DNA of 64,000 nt from the NCBI GenBank assembly GCA_022578605.1, contig MU394056.1:186001-250000 (forward strand), in the 5' to 3' direction. Source of the DNA: Camillea tinctor. Its lineage: Eukaryota > Ascomycota > Sordariomycetes > Xylariales > Xylariaceae. Shown here piece after piece: positions 62,640 to 64,000 of this stretch. Position 1 is the stretch's first letter, and the number at the start of each line of letters is the position of its first letter. Under the pieces are notes generated by a model. That model was not told where the DNA came from, did not search any database, and saw nothing but the letters and a program-made list of their open reading frames with translations. The position numbers and the translations under genes were made by a program.

Positions 62640-64000
62640 AGGCTTGTCAAGCAGCATTTTCATCCCACCACCCCACTTCTTGACCGCAAGTACCTCCCTG
62701 CGATTTGAGCTTTCCAGTCCCTCTGGCCGTCACGCAGCAATTCCCCACTGCATTGATTCGCTTTTTTTTGATTGGGTTAACATGACTTACTGTCCCCACC
62801 AATTCTCAACGATCTAGTCCAGCTAATCCTATCAGAGCATAATGATGTGAGGACCCCTTCCCCACACAAAAAGTCATCTTGCAGCAACCTTGCAGTTGGG
62901 ATCCTCCTTTTTTTTTTTCCATCAAAACTTCCTGGCTTTTTCTTTTTGCGTACTTAGCCATTGACTTTGTTCTTTATAACAGAGTCCAAGTCTAGCTACG
63001 TATCTACCACAATATCAAGTAAGCATTGAGAAACATATAGCACAGGATGTCGTAATGTAGACTCCACTCTTGTGACTTCAGAGGTATGCCTAAACCACTT
63101 GAAGCACTTGACTGGTCGCCTTACTAGTAGCTGTCAACTTTGTTCCTCCTTAGCTGGGGTTACATCTTTTCTTGGCGACTTCTACCCCATCATGCCCTCA
63201 TAGTGGATATATGCAGGGGCCAATCAGGATAAGTACTGATACTTCCTTTCCCCCCATCACCAGTATCAACGAATATTGGGCACATTGGAACGTCGGCTTG
63301 GCCCACAGGAGGACATGATCCCATTTTTTTCTAGGTGCATATGGGCAGTAAACTGATGCATTGCGTTTTGCTACCTGAATTTTTTTTTAGTTTCAAGATG
63401 GACCACAGCTTTGTGGATTTCTTATCTTTAGGTTGTGTGTTCAAAGTTGGGTGTACTGCATCATTTTGGTTGCTTTGATGTTTTGTGTCTTGAATTTCAC
63501 CAAACTCACACAAAAACCCTGTAATGTCTAGTAGCTTGATTGGCGGGAGGTTTGTGCGACTCTGTAAAACTATACTGGAGAGACTTTGGGGACCTTGATA
63601 CATGTAGGTATTTTGACTACCTTAATGAGGTTACGGGTATTGTAGGTACCCAAGGTTAGAGTTGCATCCGTTCTCCCGTTATAGCCAATGAGGGGCGGGG
63701 GAGTTCATGGCTCAGAACCGTCCCTCACGACAACGGCTGTCAAGTAGTCGTACATACAATGTGCTTAGTCAGCTCTGGATCCAGGCACGGCGCATAGGTC
63801 ATCTTTCTGGGGAACTACCTATGTAGCTGCACGAAATTTTCAGCATGTATAGTACCGACATCGACATGGATAGGTGAGGCCTGAGCTTTGCTTGAGACCA
63901 CGTTCGGAGTATAGATAAAGATGACTGCAATATCGGCGTTGTGTGATGGCTTGACAATCTCAACATCACTTCAATACAGCATGAATGAGTAAGATTATGA

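Larger units (their letters stand above)
61655..64000. other. Upstream region of FAS alpha to window edge
   Basis: It contains a TC dinucleotide tract (62081-62096), a tandem ACCT/ACAT array near 62612-62638 and several poly-pyrimidine runs, all common in fungal promoters. No gene is supported; the 90-codon minus-strand stretch at 63331-63603 is Ser/Gln/Lys-rich and unrecognised. In many ascomycetes the FAS beta gene is the divergent neighbour, but it would have to start beyond 64000. Confidence 0.55.

Overview
The window reads as nuclear DNA of a filamentous ascomycete (Pezizomycotina). The evidence is short spliceosomal introns of about 50-130 bases with GT...AG ends, fungal-only families (Zn2Cys6 regulators, a highly reducing PKS, a type I fungal FAS alpha subunit) and AT-rich intergenic DNA. 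The Ku70, FAS alpha and guanine deaminase sequences look Sordariomycete-like to me, but that is an impression and not the result of a search.

Left part (1-19.3 kb): a candidate biosynthetic gene cluster. It holds a Zn2Cys6/fungal-trans regulator (1037-3402, -), a divergent catalase-like haem protein (5050-7028, -), a beta-propeller lactonase-like protein (10027-11310, -) and a five-exon highly reducing polyketide synthase (12427-19282, +; KS-AT-DH-degenerate MT/core-KR-ACP, no ER). The catalase keeps its His and haem Tyr but has lost the Asn-Asn pair of the distal pocket, so it may be a repurposed tailoring enzyme.

Middle part (19.9-42.2 kb): mostly ordinary genes. These are an unusual Zn2Cys6 protein with its zinc cluster in mid-protein (19938-23073, -), Ku70 (23643-25712, -), mitochondrial ferrochelatase with all four iron-sulfur cysteines (26495-27894, +), two convergent MFS transporters (29566-31599, + and 32383-33968, -), guanine deaminase (37224-38766, -) and an SGNH hydrolase (41406-42218, +). 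A probable solo LTR lies at 35349-35599.

Right part (42.2-64 kb): two gene-poor AT-rich tracts flank a lone bZIP-ankyrin (TOXE/bANK-type) regulator (48580-49791, -). The second tract carries a complete 261-bp MITE-like element with 27-bp terminal inverted repeats and a 5-bp target duplication (50427-50687). The primary-metabolism fatty acid synthase alpha subunit follows (55939-61654, -), with a long upstream region that reaches the window edge.

Four genes (first regulator, PKS, MCT-type transporter, guanine deaminase) each contain a sharply bounded, very GC-rich block inside an otherwise average-GC coding sequence. Exon boundaries below were worked out by hand from splice signals and reading-frame continuity. 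Nothing was searched against a database.
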